A stretch of 59,885 nucleotides of DNA. Source: an uncultured Clostridia bacterium. Its GTDB lineage: Bacteria > Bacillota > Clostridia > TANB77 > CAG-508. The notes beneath the pieces are model-generated. The model saw only the letters and a list, made by a program, of their open reading frames with translations. It searched no databases and was not told the origin of the DNA. The DNA is taken from NCBI GenBank assembly GCA_934130355.1, contig CAKOXV010000010.1:1-59885 (forward strand). The letters run 5' to 3'. This document shows, one piece after another, positions 34,133 through 42,990 of this stretch (positions are counted from its first letter, which is position 1; each line of letters opens with the position of its first letter). Position numbers and translations under genes: made by a program.

Positions 34133-35644
34133 TTAATAAAGTACTAACCTAAAACCAACATCGTCGCGCAAAATGGTCGCAAAGTTGCCGTTACGAAGGC
34201 TCGCTGGACGAGAACTGCCTGAATTTCTGTAACGGCCTCCTCTAAGGACACAAGGATAGTCGGTGTTAGAGGTATATTCTAGAGTCCATTCATATTCATT
34301 TCCAGCCAAATCATATATTCCCATTTTACTAAATGAGTCGTCTGCTCCTGTTGATAATAATATACTTTCACTAGATGTCTTTGATTTTTCAGTTGCAGTT
34401 GTCCATGAGCCAAGTGAATTATTAGCATATACTGCATATTTTAAGTTTACATTTGTTATACTCCATGCGTTATTTTGGTAATTTCCCCAGCTTGTACTAT
34501 CTGTTTTTAAGTCTGCTTGGCTTGTTCCTTTGGTCTCTAAGTATTTTAATGTTAAATCCCATTGTACTCCGAATAATAAGCTTGTTGTTCTATCTCCTGA
34601 TTCCATTTTGGTAGTTGCTAGTGTCTGGGCTTGGCTACATGTTACATAATTGTATGGGTATACATTTTGTTTTATTACTGGTGTTTCTGTTGGCGCTGTT
34701 GATGCATCCCCGGAAATTCTTGCTGTTTCTGTTCCGGTTTCATATTTTCCAATATAAAATCCTCCATTTTGATATACGCTCTTTAACATTTTTTGCTTTA
34801 ATTGAGTGTATTGTTCACTTGTTAATCCTGTTGTTGCATCAGAATAATATTTATCTTCCCATCCTGATACTCTATAATCATTTGTATATGTGTGTAAATC
34901 TGTTTCTATTGCTGTATATTCAGCTTCTGTAAATTCTGTTATTTCTAATCCTGCTGTTGAATATACTTCTGCTGTTTTTGGTACTTCTACCCATACATAT
35001 TGGTTTCCTTGGCTATCTTGGATTGTATAACCATTATCTAATGTTGTTCCTGATACTTTTCTAAATCCTTTTGGTAAATATGGATTTGTCTTTTGGCTTG
35101 TCACTGTATCTGAGCCTCCATTTTTCTCTTCTCCAGGCTGTTTTGGTTCTGCTGTTACTGTTACTCCTATATCTGTTTTTAAATTTTCCTTTGTCTCATC
35201 TATTGGTGTTTTTAATAATCTTACTGTTACTTTTAATGTTGTTTCTTCTTGTGCTTTCAATGTCGTTTTTTCAAGTGTGCAAAGCACTTCAAAATATTCT
35301 TCATTTGAACTTGTTGCTTTTGCAGACAAATCTGCAGATAAGTCTGCACTTTGATTTTTTACTGTATATGTTGCTGTTGCTTCATCTCCTTTGGCTGTTA
35401 ATCCATTTACTGTTACTGTTCCATTTGTTTTGACACTTGAGTCTATTGTTGCTGTTGTTGTTCCTTTTCCTCCTGTTGTTGGTGTTCCTATAAATTCCAC
35501 CTTAAAATTACTTTGGTTTGCTGTTGCATTTCCTGTTCCATTAATATTTAATTGTGTACTTGTTATCGCTGCATATGCCACTGCTACTAGGATTATTGCT
35601 AGCACTAGCACTCCGCCAACTATTTTGGCATTTGTTCTTCTCAT
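34133..35644 (-). CDS. Secreted variable protein 2, tandem paralogue (putative DGR target)
   Basis: The 503-residue protein has the same architecture as protein 1: membrane or signal helix (9-27), Thr-rich beta domain, FGE/C-type-lectin-like C-domain (MGIYDLAGNEYEWTLEY, RGGRY, GFRLVLY). The first ~215 residues are identical to protein 1; the bodies then diverge moderately and the last 37 residues strongly, while framework residues (RGG, Y, G-S, PAS, R, GFR, VLY) are kept. The putative variable region is 34133-34240. ATG at 35644 with a promoter at 35720-35748. The C-terminal fold and variability pattern match DGR-diversified ligand-binding proteins; natural paralogue divergence is the alternative. 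Confidence 0.8.
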   Translation of the reverse strand: MRRTNAKIVGGVLVLAIILVAVAYAAITSTQLNINGTGNATANQSNFKVEFIGTPTTGGKGTTTATIDSSVKTNGTVTVNGLTAKGDEATATYTVKNQSADLSADLSAKATSSNEEYFEVLCTLEKTTLKAQEETTLKVTVRLLKTPIDETKENLKTDIGVTVTAEPKQPGEEKNGGSDTVTSQKTNPYLPKGFRKVSGTTLDNGYTIQDSQGNQYVWVEVPKTAEVYSTAGLEITEFTEAEYTAIETDLHTYTNDYRVSGWEDKYYSDATTGLTSEQYTQLKQKMLKSVYQNGGFYIGKYETGTETARISGDASTAPTETPVIKQNVYPYNYVTCSQAQTLATTKMESGDRTTSLLFGVQWDLTLKYLETKGTSQADLKTDSTSWGNYQNNAWSITNVNLKYAVYANNSLGSWTTATEKSKTSSESILLSTGADDSFSKMGIYDLAGNEYEWTLEYTSNTDYPCVLRGGRYRNSGSSRPASLRNGNFATILRDDVGFRLVLY

Positions 35645-35719
35645 TTAAATTTTTCTCCTTCTTTTTCTTTCCTATCAAAAAGGATGCATTCTGATAGATA
35701 ACATTTTGGTTACTCTTTC

Positions 35720-35748
35720 AGTATATTATATTCATTTGTGTCTGTCTA
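35720..35748 (-). promoter_or_regulatory. Promoter of variable protein gene 2
   Basis: TAGACA (35743-35748) and TATACT (35720-35725) on the minus strand are separated by 17 bp, about 75 nt upstream of the ATG at 35644. Confidence 0.6.
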
Positions 35749-35791
35749 GTACTTTTTCAAATTCTTCAAAGAAATATTTGGTCAATTCGTT

Positions 35792-38431
35792 TTATTTCAT
35801 TTTCTCTTTAATTTTAACCAAAGTATTAAGTGCATCAATAGGAGTAAGTTCATTCAAATCAATTTTATCAATTTCATGAGCAATCTCAGCAAGTTTAAAA
35901 TTAAACATATCAAATTGTCCTTCTACAACTTTTTTGTTTTCCTTTTCTGCTTTTTGTCCACTAATCATGCTCTTTCTTTCAAGAGTTTTTAAGATTTCAT
36001 CTGCTCTTTTAGTTACGATTTTAGGAACCCCAGCAAGACGTGCAACATGAATTCCATAACTTTCATCTGTTCCACCTTCAACTATTTTTCTTAAAAAGAC
36101 TATATCTTCTCCTTTTTCTTTTACTGCAATTGAATAATTTTTTACACCTTCAATTTTATCTGCAAGTTCTATTAGTTCATGATAGTGTGTGGCAAATAAT
36201 GTTTTTGCACCACATTTTTCTTTGTTTGCAATATATTCTGCAACTGCCCAAGCAATTGAAAGTCCATCATAAGTAGATGTTCCTCTTCCTATCTCATCTA
36301 ATATAACCAAGCTGTCTTCTGTTGCTTCTTTTAAAATTGTTGCAACTTCCATCATTTCAACCATAAATGTACTTTGACCCATACTTAAATCATCAGATGC
36401 CCCAACTCTTGTAAAGATTTTATCAACAACACTAATTTGTGCTTCTGTTGCTGGCACAAAACTTCCTACTTGTGCCATTAATGTAATTAATGCAACTTGT
36501 CTCATATATGTAGATTTTCCAGCCATATTAGGTCCTGTAATTATTGCTAATCTATCTTGTTCTTTATCTAAATATGTATCATTTGGAACAAAACTTCCAT
36601 TACCTAACATTTTTTCAATTACTGGATGTCTTCCTTCTTTTATATTTATTATTCCGTCTGTCGTTACTGTTGGCATGCAATAATTCATATCTTCCGCAAC
36701 TTGTGCATAAGCTGTTAAAACATCTAGTGTTGATACTGCTGTTGCTGTTTTTTGTAATCTTTTAATATTTTGAGCTATTTGTGTTCTTATTTCTACAAAT
36801 GCATTATATTCAAGATTTATTACTTTTTCTTCAGCTCCTAATATCTGATTTTCAATTGTTTTTAGTTCTTCTGTTATATATCTTTCTCCAGTTGTTAAAG
36901 TTTGTTTTCTTATAAACCTTTCTGGAACTTGTGAAACAAAAGATTTTGAAACTTCTATATAATATCCGAAAACTTTGTTATATCCTACTTTTAAAGTCTT
37001 TATACCTGTTTTTTCTTTTTCTTCTGCTTCCAATTTTGCCAACCAAGTCTTTCCTTCTGTTGAAGCTCTTTTTAATGTATCTATTTCTTGGTCATATCCC
37101 ATTTTTATTATTCCACCATCTTTTATCGTCATTGGTGGATCTTCAACTATTGATTTATCAATTAATTCATATATATCTTTTAATTCATCTAAATCTTCAT
37201 ATAATTGCTTTAATTTTGTTGTTTGACATTGTTCTAGAATTTTCTTTACTTCTGGTAATTTTTCTAATGAATTTTTTAATGTTAACATATCTCTCGCATT
37301 TGCATTTCCATAAGCCATTTTCCCAGCAAGACGCTCTATATCATATACTTTTTTCAAGTTTTCTGTTACTTCTCCTCTTAAAAGCATATTATCTTTCAAC
37401 TCTTGTACACTATCAAGTCTTTCTTGTATTTCTTTTGGATCTAATAAAGGATTACTTAGCCATCTCCTTAATAAACGTCCTCCCATTGATGTTGATGTTT
37501 TATCAAGTACCCAAAGTAATGTACCTTTTTTAGATTTGTCTCTCATTTTTTCTGTTATTTCTAAGTTTCTTCTTGCATTAACATCTAATGACATGTATTT
37601 TGATAAATTATATATTGTTATTGTGTTTATATGTTTTAAACTAGTCATTTGAGTTTCATTTAAGTATTCTATTAATGCATTTATTGATTTTACTGCCAAT
37701 TTTCTTTCTTTCAATGTTGTTAATTCTTTTTTATTTTCAATTATGTTATAGTCTAATGCTAATTCGCCTTCATCTTCTGAAAAGAATTTTTCACTAAATC
37801 TACTCATATATATGTTAAATCTTTCTCTTATTTTGTCTATTTCTTCTTTGCACTCAAACATCATAGAATTTGCTATTATTTCAGATGGAGAAAATCTTGC
37901 AATTTCATCTAGTAGAAGTTCAAAATTGTTTTCTTCTTTTATTTCTGCTGCATAAAATTCTCCTGTTGAAATATCACATACACTTATTCCAAAGTATAAT
38001 CCACTTTTATTTATACACATTATATAGTTATTTTTCTTTTCTTCCAACAAATTGCTTTCTACAATTGTTCCTGGTGTTAAAACTCTGATTACTCCTCTTT
38101 CTACTATTCCTTTTGCTGTTTTAGGATCTTCTAATTGTTCACAAATTGCAACTTTATACCCTTTTTCTATTAATTTTGCTGCATATACTTCTGCTGCATG
38201 ATGTGGTATTCCAGCCATTGGTGCACGTTCAGCTTGACCACAATCCTTTCCTGTTAATGTTATTTCTAGTTCTCTTGATGCTGTTATTGCATCTTCAAAA
38301 AACATTTCATAAAAATCACCTAATCTGTAGAATAATATACAGTCATTATATTTTTCTTTTGTTTCTAAATATTTTTGCATCATTGGTGATAATGTATCTT
38401 TATTAATGTTTTCAATTGTCATTCCTGCCAT
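35792..38431 (-). CDS. mutS: DNA mismatch repair protein MutS
   Basis: The 879-residue MutS1-type protein has the N-terminal mismatch-binding domain with the F-x-E motif region (FYRLGDFYEMFFEDA), connector and lever domains, Walker A GPNMAGKSTYMRQ, the signature STFMVEM, Walker B LVILDEIGRGTSTYDG and a His switch (FATHYHEL). It recognises mispairs and recruits MutL. MutL is not in the window. It lies 26 nt after miaB on the same strand. Confidence 0.98.
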   Translation of the reverse strand: MAGMTIENINKDTLSPMMQKYLETKEKYNDCILFYRLGDFYEMFFEDAITASRELEITLTGKDCGQAERAPMAGIPHHAAEVYAAKLIEKGYKVAICEQLEDPKTAKGIVERGVIRVLTPGTIVESNLLEEKKNNYIMCINKSGLYFGISVCDISTGEFYAAEIKEENNFELLLDEIARFSPSEIIANSMMFECKEEIDKIRERFNIYMSRFSEKFFSEDEGELALDYNIIENKKELTTLKERKLAVKSINALIEYLNETQMTSLKHINTITIYNLSKYMSLDVNARRNLEITEKMRDKSKKGTLLWVLDKTSTSMGGRLLRRWLSNPLLDPKEIQERLDSVQELKDNMLLRGEVTENLKKVYDIERLAGKMAYGNANARDMLTLKNSLEKLPEVKKILEQCQTTKLKQLYEDLDELKDIYELIDKSIVEDPPMTIKDGGIIKMGYDQEIDTLKRASTEGKTWLAKLEAEEKEKTGIKTLKVGYNKVFGYYIEVSKSFVSQVPERFIRKQTLTTGERYITEELKTIENQILGAEEKVINLEYNAFVEIRTQIAQNIKRLQKTATAVSTLDVLTAYAQVAEDMNYCMPTVTTDGIINIKEGRHPVIEKMLGNGSFVPNDTYLDKEQDRLAIITGPNMAGKSTYMRQVALITLMAQVGSFVPATEAQISVVDKIFTRVGASDDLSMGQSTFMVEMMEVATILKEATEDSLVILDEIGRGTSTYDGLSIAWAVAEYIANKEKCGAKTLFATHYHELIELADKIEGVKNYSIAVKEKGEDIVFLRKIVEGGTDESYGIHVARLAGVPKIVTKRADEILKTLERKSMISGQKAEKENKKVVEGQFDMFNFKLAEIAHEIDKIDLNELTPIDALNTLVKIKEKMK

Positions 38432-38457
38432 GATTATTGCTCCTTTTCTGGATTATT

Positions 38458-39876
38458 TTATTCAGTAATTGTTTCTCCTTTTAAATACCACATATGTTCT
38501 GAAACAATTTTTAAGTTTATAATTTGATCTTTTAATTCAGGATTCCCTTCGAAAATCACTACTTTATTACTATCAGTTCTTCCTGTTAATAATTGTGGAT
38601 TGTTTTTGCTTGGTCCTTCAACTAAGACTTTTTGAATAGTTCCAACATATTTTTTATTATTTTCTGATATTTGGCTTTCAACTAATTCTTTTAGTCTATC
38701 AAATCTTGCGTGTTTTATTTCATCCGGAACTTGGTTTTCCATTTTGTCTCCAGGTGTTCCAACTCTTCTTGAATAAATAAACATATATACTTGTTCAAAA
38801 CATACTTTTCTAACAACATCTAATGTATCTTCAAAATCTTCCTCTGTTTCACCTGCAAATCCAACAATTATATCTGTTGATAATGTTAAATTTGGAATTC
38901 TCTCTTTCATTTTTTCTACTAAGTTTAGATATTGTTCTTTTGAGTATTTTCTATTCATTATTTTTAATACATTTGTACTTCCTGATTGAAGTGGCAAATG
39001 AACCAATTTGCATACTTTTTCGCATTCTGCAATTGCGTCTATTACATCATCAGTAAAGTCTTTTGGATGTGGTGATACAAAACGTATTCTTTCTATTCCA
39101 TCTATTTTGTTTATTGCTCTTAATAATGTTGCAAATGAATTTATTCCATTATAATCTATATTTTTCTCTTTCCATTTTTCTGCTCTTAAATATGAATTTA
39201 CATTTTGACCTAATAATGTGATTTCTTTATATCCTTCTTTTGCAAGTTGCTCAACTTCTAGCAGAATATCTTTTGGATGTCTACTTCTCTCTCTTCCACG
39301 TACATAAGGAACTATACAATATGTGCAAAAATTGTTACAACCATACATTATTGTTACAGATGCTTTTATATTACTCATTCTTTTAATTGGCAAGCCTTCA
39401 TATACTTCTCCATCTATATCTAATATATCTTGTTGTTTCTTTTTGGTTTCTATTGTTTTGTATAAGTCTTCAGGAAAGTTTTGCAATGTGTGTGTTCCAA
39501 ATATAAGGTCTGTGTATGGATAACTTTCATGTATTTTGTCTGTTATGTGCTTTTCTTGCATCATGCATCCACCTATTGCTATTATTGTTCCTTTTTGCTC
39601 TTTTATTTTTTTCAATTCTCCCAATTTTCCAAATAGCTTGTCTTCTGCATTTTCTCTTACACAACAAGTATTAAATACTACTAAATCTGCTTGTTTATAA
39701 TCCTCTGTTGACATGTATCCCATTTGTTCAAACATTCCACATAATTTTTCTGAATCATTTTCATTTAATTGGCATCCCATTGTTAAAATATAATATTTTA
39801 ATTCTTTTCCTCTATTTATTTCTCTTACTTTTTCTATGTATTGTTTTTGCTTTTCTATTTCTTGTACTGTTTCCAT
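38458..39876 (-). CDS. miaB: tRNA-2-methylthio-N6-dimethylallyladenosine synthase
   Basis: The 472-residue radical-SAM methylthiotransferase modifies i6A37 in tRNAs reading UNN codons. It has the N-terminal MTTase domain with three cluster cysteines (TMGCQLNE, FNTCCVRENAE, GCMMQE), the radical-SAM motif CNNFCTYCIVP and a C-terminal TRAM domain (KVLVEGPSKNN..LTGRT). The miaB-mutS order is typical for Firmicutes. Confidence 0.97.
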   Translation of the reverse strand: METVQEIEKQKQYIEKVREINRGKELKYYILTMGCQLNENDSEKLCGMFEQMGYMSTEDYKQADLVVFNTCCVRENAEDKLFGKLGELKKIKEQKGTIIAIGGCMMQEKHITDKIHESYPYTDLIFGTHTLQNFPEDLYKTIETKKKQQDILDIDGEVYEGLPIKRMSNIKASVTIMYGCNNFCTYCIVPYVRGRERSRHPKDILLEVEQLAKEGYKEITLLGQNVNSYLRAEKWKEKNIDYNGINSFATLLRAINKIDGIERIRFVSPHPKDFTDDVIDAIAECEKVCKLVHLPLQSGSTNVLKIMNRKYSKEQYLNLVEKMKERIPNLTLSTDIIVGFAGETEEDFEDTLDVVRKVCFEQVYMFIYSRRVGTPGDKMENQVPDEIKHARFDRLKELVESQISENNKKYVGTIQKVLVEGPSKNNPQLLTGRTDSNKVVIFEGNPELKDQIINLKIVSEHMWYLKGETITE

Positions 39877-39955
39877 TTTGATTACCTTTCTTTATTTTGT
39901 TCTGTGTTATTCTATCATATTTTAGCAAGAAAATAAATATTTTTATTGAAATTTA

Positions 39956-40639
39956 TTAATGACTAGAAGTAATCTTATTAAATAAAATATTATAAAATTC
40001 TTCAAAATTTGATTGTATTAAACGCTTCGGAGTTGCATTAGAATAATTCTCCTCTATTTCTACTCCTTTTCTTTCAGATAGTAGTCTATTATCTATAAAA
40101 TATCTTTTAGTTTTATTATTAAATTTATCTAAATAAGAAATTTTTATATATGTACTTGTATACGCATTTACAGTATAATCTAAGTTTTGTTCACTAAGAC
40201 GTTTATTAAGGTACTCCTCAAGTTCCTTAGTTTGTGCATGAACATATTCATTATATTGTAACAATAATCCAGTTTGATTTCCAGTTTCAGTTTTTAAATA
40301 TTGTATAATTGGGATTTGTATATCATCATCTTCTACCGAATACATAATGTTAAGATTCGTATATGCTTCTGATTGTAAGTCATATACTGGTCCTCCATCA
40401 TTATATATGCTTATATAGCTCATATCATATTTGTTTGTATTTCTTTCTATATTTATGTTAGGTATTATATTAATTTCATCAATTTCAGTTTGTTTTTTTG
40501 CAATATTATTAGCATTTATTGCTATGCTTATAGTAATTATTGCTAATACTATTTTTGCAATAAAATCTATTAATGGATCATTTTCTTCCAAAATATTATT
40601 TAATTTTTTAAAGTTTTCTTTTATTTTTACTTGTACCAT
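39956..40639 (-). CDS. Unknown protein with one N-terminal membrane helix
   Basis: The 227-residue protein has a single transmembrane segment (about residues 25-45, DFIAKIVLAIITISIAINAN) followed by a soluble, mostly beta-type domain with many Tyr, Asn and Thr. The best ribosome binding site (AAAGGAG) is about 16 nt from the ATG, unusually far, so the start is uncertain. No family recognised. It stands alone between miaB and the tRNA-Tyr gene. Confidence 0.6.
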   Translation of the reverse strand: MVQVKIKENFKKLNNILEENDPLIDFIAKIVLAIITISIAINANNIAKKQTEIDEINIIPNINIERNTNKYDMSYISIYNDGGPVYDLQSEAYTNLNIMYSVEDDDIQIPIIQYLKTETGNQTGLLLQYNEYVHAQTKELEEYLNKRLSEQNLDYTVNAYTSTYIKISYLDKFNNKTKRYFIDNRLLSERKGVEIEENYSNATPKRLIQSNFEEFYNILFNKITSSH

Positions 40640-40728
40640 ATCAAATAAGTTTATTCTCCTTTTCTAATTATTTTAGATTTTTTATGACTACTAGTTTGTC
40701 AATTCTTTTTTTATTTTTATATACAAAA

Positions 40729-40760
40729 AAGCAATACCTACAAAATTATAGATATTGCTT
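40729..40760 (-). terminator. Terminator of tRNA-Tyr
   Basis: AAGCAATA/TATTGCTT with an inner CTA/TAG pairing is followed by TTTTTTG on the minus strand, directly after the tRNA CCA end. Confidence 0.75.
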
Positions 40761-40766
40761 ATTTTT

Positions 40767-40852
40767 TGGTGGACAGAGATGGATTCGAACCATCGTACTC
40801 ATATGAGAACAGATTTACAGTCTGCCGCCTTTAGCCACTCGGCCACCTGTCC
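40767..40852 (-). tRNA. tRNA-Tyr (anticodon GTA)
   Basis: A full cloverleaf of 86 nt with an encoded CCA end. Acceptor GGACAGG/TCTGTCC, anticodon stem-loop CAGACTGTAAATCTG with GTA, a long class II variable arm (CTCATATGAG) and T-loop GGTTCGAATCC. The long variable arm is as expected for bacterial tRNA-Tyr. Confidence 0.96.
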
Positions 40853-40871
40853 AAATGCTTAACGCTTACTT

Positions 40872-40900
40872 ATTATACACTCTGAACTTTTCTTTGTCAA
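40872..40900 (-). promoter_or_regulatory. Consensus promoter of tRNA-Tyr
   Basis: TTGACA (40895-40900) and TATAAT (40872-40877) on the minus strand are 17 bp apart, 20 nt upstream of the tRNA 5' end. A GCGTTAAGCA box between promoter and tRNA is shared with the tRNA at 41425. Confidence 0.85.
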
Positions 40901-40977
40901 TACTTTTTATAATTTTTTTCAAATTAATTTTATATCTTATGTTTGTATATATTTTTAAAATTTTGCAATACTAATTT

Positions 40978-40996
40978 TGTTGCTATATTAGCAACA
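40978..40996. promoter_or_regulatory. Inverted repeat, probable operator of the XRE regulator gene
   Basis: TGTTGC-TATATTA-GCAACA is a perfect 6-bp dyad with a 7-bp centre that could itself be the -10 element. It lies about 55 nt upstream of the XRE gene start, so autoregulation is a natural inference. Confidence 0.5.
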
Positions 40997-41052
40997 TTTT
41001 TGATCTATTTTTATATTAAAATCAAATAAATTTTATTTTTAGGAGTATTTTA

Positions 41053-41316
41053 ATGAGAAAGTTTAATGAAAAATCTAATTTTTCAGGTTCTATTATAAGA
41101 GAATATCGTTTAAATAACCATCTTTCTGCAGAGAAATTAGCAGAAAAGTTACAATTGATGGGTTTTAATGTTGATAGAACCTATATTCATAAAATTGAAA
41201 AAAATAAGGTAGTTCTTAAAGATTTTGAGCTTATTGCTATAGGAAAAATTTTAGGAATTGATTATAAAAAATTAGAAAAGTTATATGATGATAATTATTC
41301 TATTTCATCAAAATAA
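41053..41316 (+). CDS. XRE-family helix-turn-helix DNA-binding protein
   Basis: The 87-residue protein is essentially one Cro/CI-type HTH domain: GSIIREYRLNNHLSAEKLAEKL (helices 1-2) and the recognition segment VDRTYIHKIEKNK. It is a probable small repressor. AGGAG precedes the ATG, and a perfect dyad lies upstream. It sits alone on the plus strand between two tRNA genes with its own terminator; no phage or toxin gene is adjacent. Confidence 0.88.
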   Translation: MRKFNEKSNFSGSIIREYRLNNHLSAEKLAEKLQLMGFNVDRTYIHKIEKNKVVLKDFELIAIGKILGIDYKKLEKLYDDNYSISSK

Positions 41317-41360
41317 AAACTATATCTTGATTTTAAAAAATTTAGATATAGTTTTTTTAT
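41316..41360. terminator. Terminator of the XRE gene
   Basis: A 12-bp stem AAAACTATATCT/AGATATAGTTTT is followed by TTTTAT on the plus strand. Confidence 0.75.
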
Positions 41361-41378
41361 ATTTATTTTTATTTAGAT

Positions 41379-41423
41379 AAAAATAAATATTCCTTTTTAT
41401 CATAATTGATTTAAAGGAATATT
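41379..41423 (-). terminator. Terminator of the CAT-anticodon tRNA
   Basis: An 11-bp stem AATATTCCTTT/AAAGGAATATT is followed by TATTTTTAT on the minus strand, just after the tRNA 3' end. Confidence 0.65.
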
Positions 41424-41424
41424 A

Positions 41425-41501
41425 TGGTGCTCCCACTAGGACTTGAACCTAGGACCCACCGGTTATGAGCCGGTTGCTCTGACCAACTGAGCTATGGGAG
41501 C
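41425..41501 (-). tRNA. tRNA with anticodon CAT (Ile2-type or elongator Met)
   Basis: A 77-nt cloverleaf with encoded CCA. Acceptor GCTCCCA/TGGGAGC, D arm AGCTCAGTTGGTCAGAGC, anticodon loop CTCATAA and T arm CTAGGTTCAAGTCCTAG. The first pair is G-C, so it is not the initiator type. The GGCTCATAACCGG anticodon arm resembles Firmicute tRNA-Ile2, whose C34 becomes lysidine, more than typical Firmicute elongator Met; I cannot decide from the sequence alone. Confidence 0.93.
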
Positions 41502-41529
41502 ATTTGATTTATTGCTTAACGCAAGACTA

Positions 41530-41558
41530 AGTATAATCTATTTTAGCAAAAAAGTCAA
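41530..41558 (-). promoter_or_regulatory. Promoter of the CAT-anticodon tRNA
   Basis: TTGACT (41553-41558) and TATACT (41530-41535) on the minus strand are separated by 17 bp, about 29 nt upstream of the tRNA. Confidence 0.8.
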
Positions 41559-41659
41559 TACCTTTTTCAAAGTTTTTTAATTTTTTTAATATTCTAAAAA
41601 ATAACAAGATATTTTGTTACTTTTTAGAACATTTAAATAAATTTGCCAATCATTAAATT

Positions 41660-42961
41660 TTATGCTTTTACATATTCAATGTCTGCTTCTAAAATTTTCA
41701 CATTTTTAAAAGTATTTTCTAAATTTTCATCAGTTTCATATTTTACTAAAATGTAATTTTGAGTATGACCTTTATAATATGTTTTTCCATTTTCAACTTC
41801 TTTGTCTTCAAATAAGACTTGTACAGTATTTCCGACTAAAGCTTTATTATATGATAATTGATTTTCATTTGATAATTCTATCATTTTTTTACTTCTAGCC
41901 TCTTTTGTATTTCCATCTACTTGTTTCGGCATAATAGCTGCTCTTGTTCCTTTTCTAGGTGAATATTGAAATACATGCATTTTATATAATCTAATATTTT
42001 TTAAAAATTCATAACTTGTATTAAACTCTTCTTCTGTTTCACCTGGAAAACCTACTATAATATCTGTTGTAAGTATAACATCATCATAATATTTTCTTAA
42101 TCTTTCTACTATTTGCCTAACTTCAGCTGTTGTATATTTTCTATTCATTCTCTTTAAGGTTTCATCACATCCGCTTTGTAATGATAAATGAAAATGGTGG
42201 CATATTTTTTCTAATTTAATTAACCTTTTCATAAAATTTTCTGTAATTATTGTTGGCTCTAATGAACCTAATCTAATTCTTTCTATGCCTTTTATTTCAT
42301 TTATTTTTTCCAGTAATTCTATCAAACCATTTTCATTTTGCAAATCTTTTCCATAAGAAGCTACATGAATCCCTGTTATTACTACTTCTTTTGTCCCTTT
42401 TTGTGCAATTTGAGTTATTTCACTAATTATACTTCCTTGTTCTCTGCTTCTTACTCTTCCTCTTGCATATGGAATTATGCAATATGAGCAAAATTGATTA
42501 CAGCCATCTTGTATTTTAATTACTGCTCTTGTTTGAGCTGTATATGTAATTTGCCCCATGTCTCTAAATTCTTTTTGTGTTCCTATATCATATATCTCAA
42601 TTAATTTGTCATTACTGTCCAAGAATTTTTCTACATATTTTACAATATCTCTTTTCTCTTCATTTCCAAGTACTACATCAATTTCTGGCATTTTTTCTAA
42701 TTCATTTTTTGCAACTTGTGCATAACATCCAACTGCTACAATAATTCCATTTTCATTTTGAGATTTTATTCTTCTTAAAATCTGTCTTGACTTTCTATCT
42801 GACATGTTTGTTACAGTACATGTATTTACAATATATATATCTGCAATATCTTTATCAATATCAATTACTTCATATCCCGCTTCTTGAAATTTTTGACTCA
42901 TTGCATTTGTTTCATATTGATTTACTTTACAACCTAATGTATAAAAACCTACTTTTTTCAT
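41660..42961 (-). CDS. mtaB: tRNA t6A37 methylthiotransferase MtaB
   Basis: The 433-residue radical-SAM enzyme converts t6A37 to ms2t6A37 in ANN-decoding tRNAs. Cluster cysteines are in TLGCKVNQYE, NTCTVTN and VAVGCYAQ; the radical-SAM motif is CNQFCSYCIIPYARGR; a TRAM-like domain is at the C-terminus. The LGCKVN start distinguishes MtaB from MiaB. The ribosome binding site is distant (AAAGGAG about 21 nt before the ATG), so the start may be slightly off. Confidence 0.95.
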   Translation of the reverse strand: MKKVGFYTLGCKVNQYETNAMSQKFQEAGYEVIDIDKDIADIYIVNTCTVTNMSDRKSRQILRRIKSQNENGIIVAVGCYAQVAKNELEKMPEIDVVLGNEEKRDIVKYVEKFLDSNDKLIEIYDIGTQKEFRDMGQITYTAQTRAVIKIQDGCNQFCSYCIIPYARGRVRSREQGSIISEITQIAQKGTKEVVITGIHVASYGKDLQNENGLIELLEKINEIKGIERIRLGSLEPTIITENFMKRLIKLEKICHHFHLSLQSGCDETLKRMNRKYTTAEVRQIVERLRKYYDDVILTTDIIVGFPGETEEEFNTSYEFLKNIRLYKMHVFQYSPRKGTRAAIMPKQVDGNTKEARSKKMIELSNENQLSYNKALVGNTVQVLFEDKEVENGKTYYKGHTQNYILVKYETDENLENTFKNVKILEADIEYVKA

Positions 42962-42990
42962 TTTTATAATATGTTTTACTACTCCTTTTA

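Noticed and set aside
32341..35644. Active formylglycine-generating enzymes
   Set aside because: The C-terminal fold is FGE-like, but the proteins are secreted, there is no sulfatase partner, and the hypervariable end fits ligand binding better than catalysis.
40978..41360. Prophage remnant around the XRE gene between two tRNA genes
   Set aside because: tRNA-flanked position is suggestive, but there is no integrase, no repeated tRNA end and no other phage gene.
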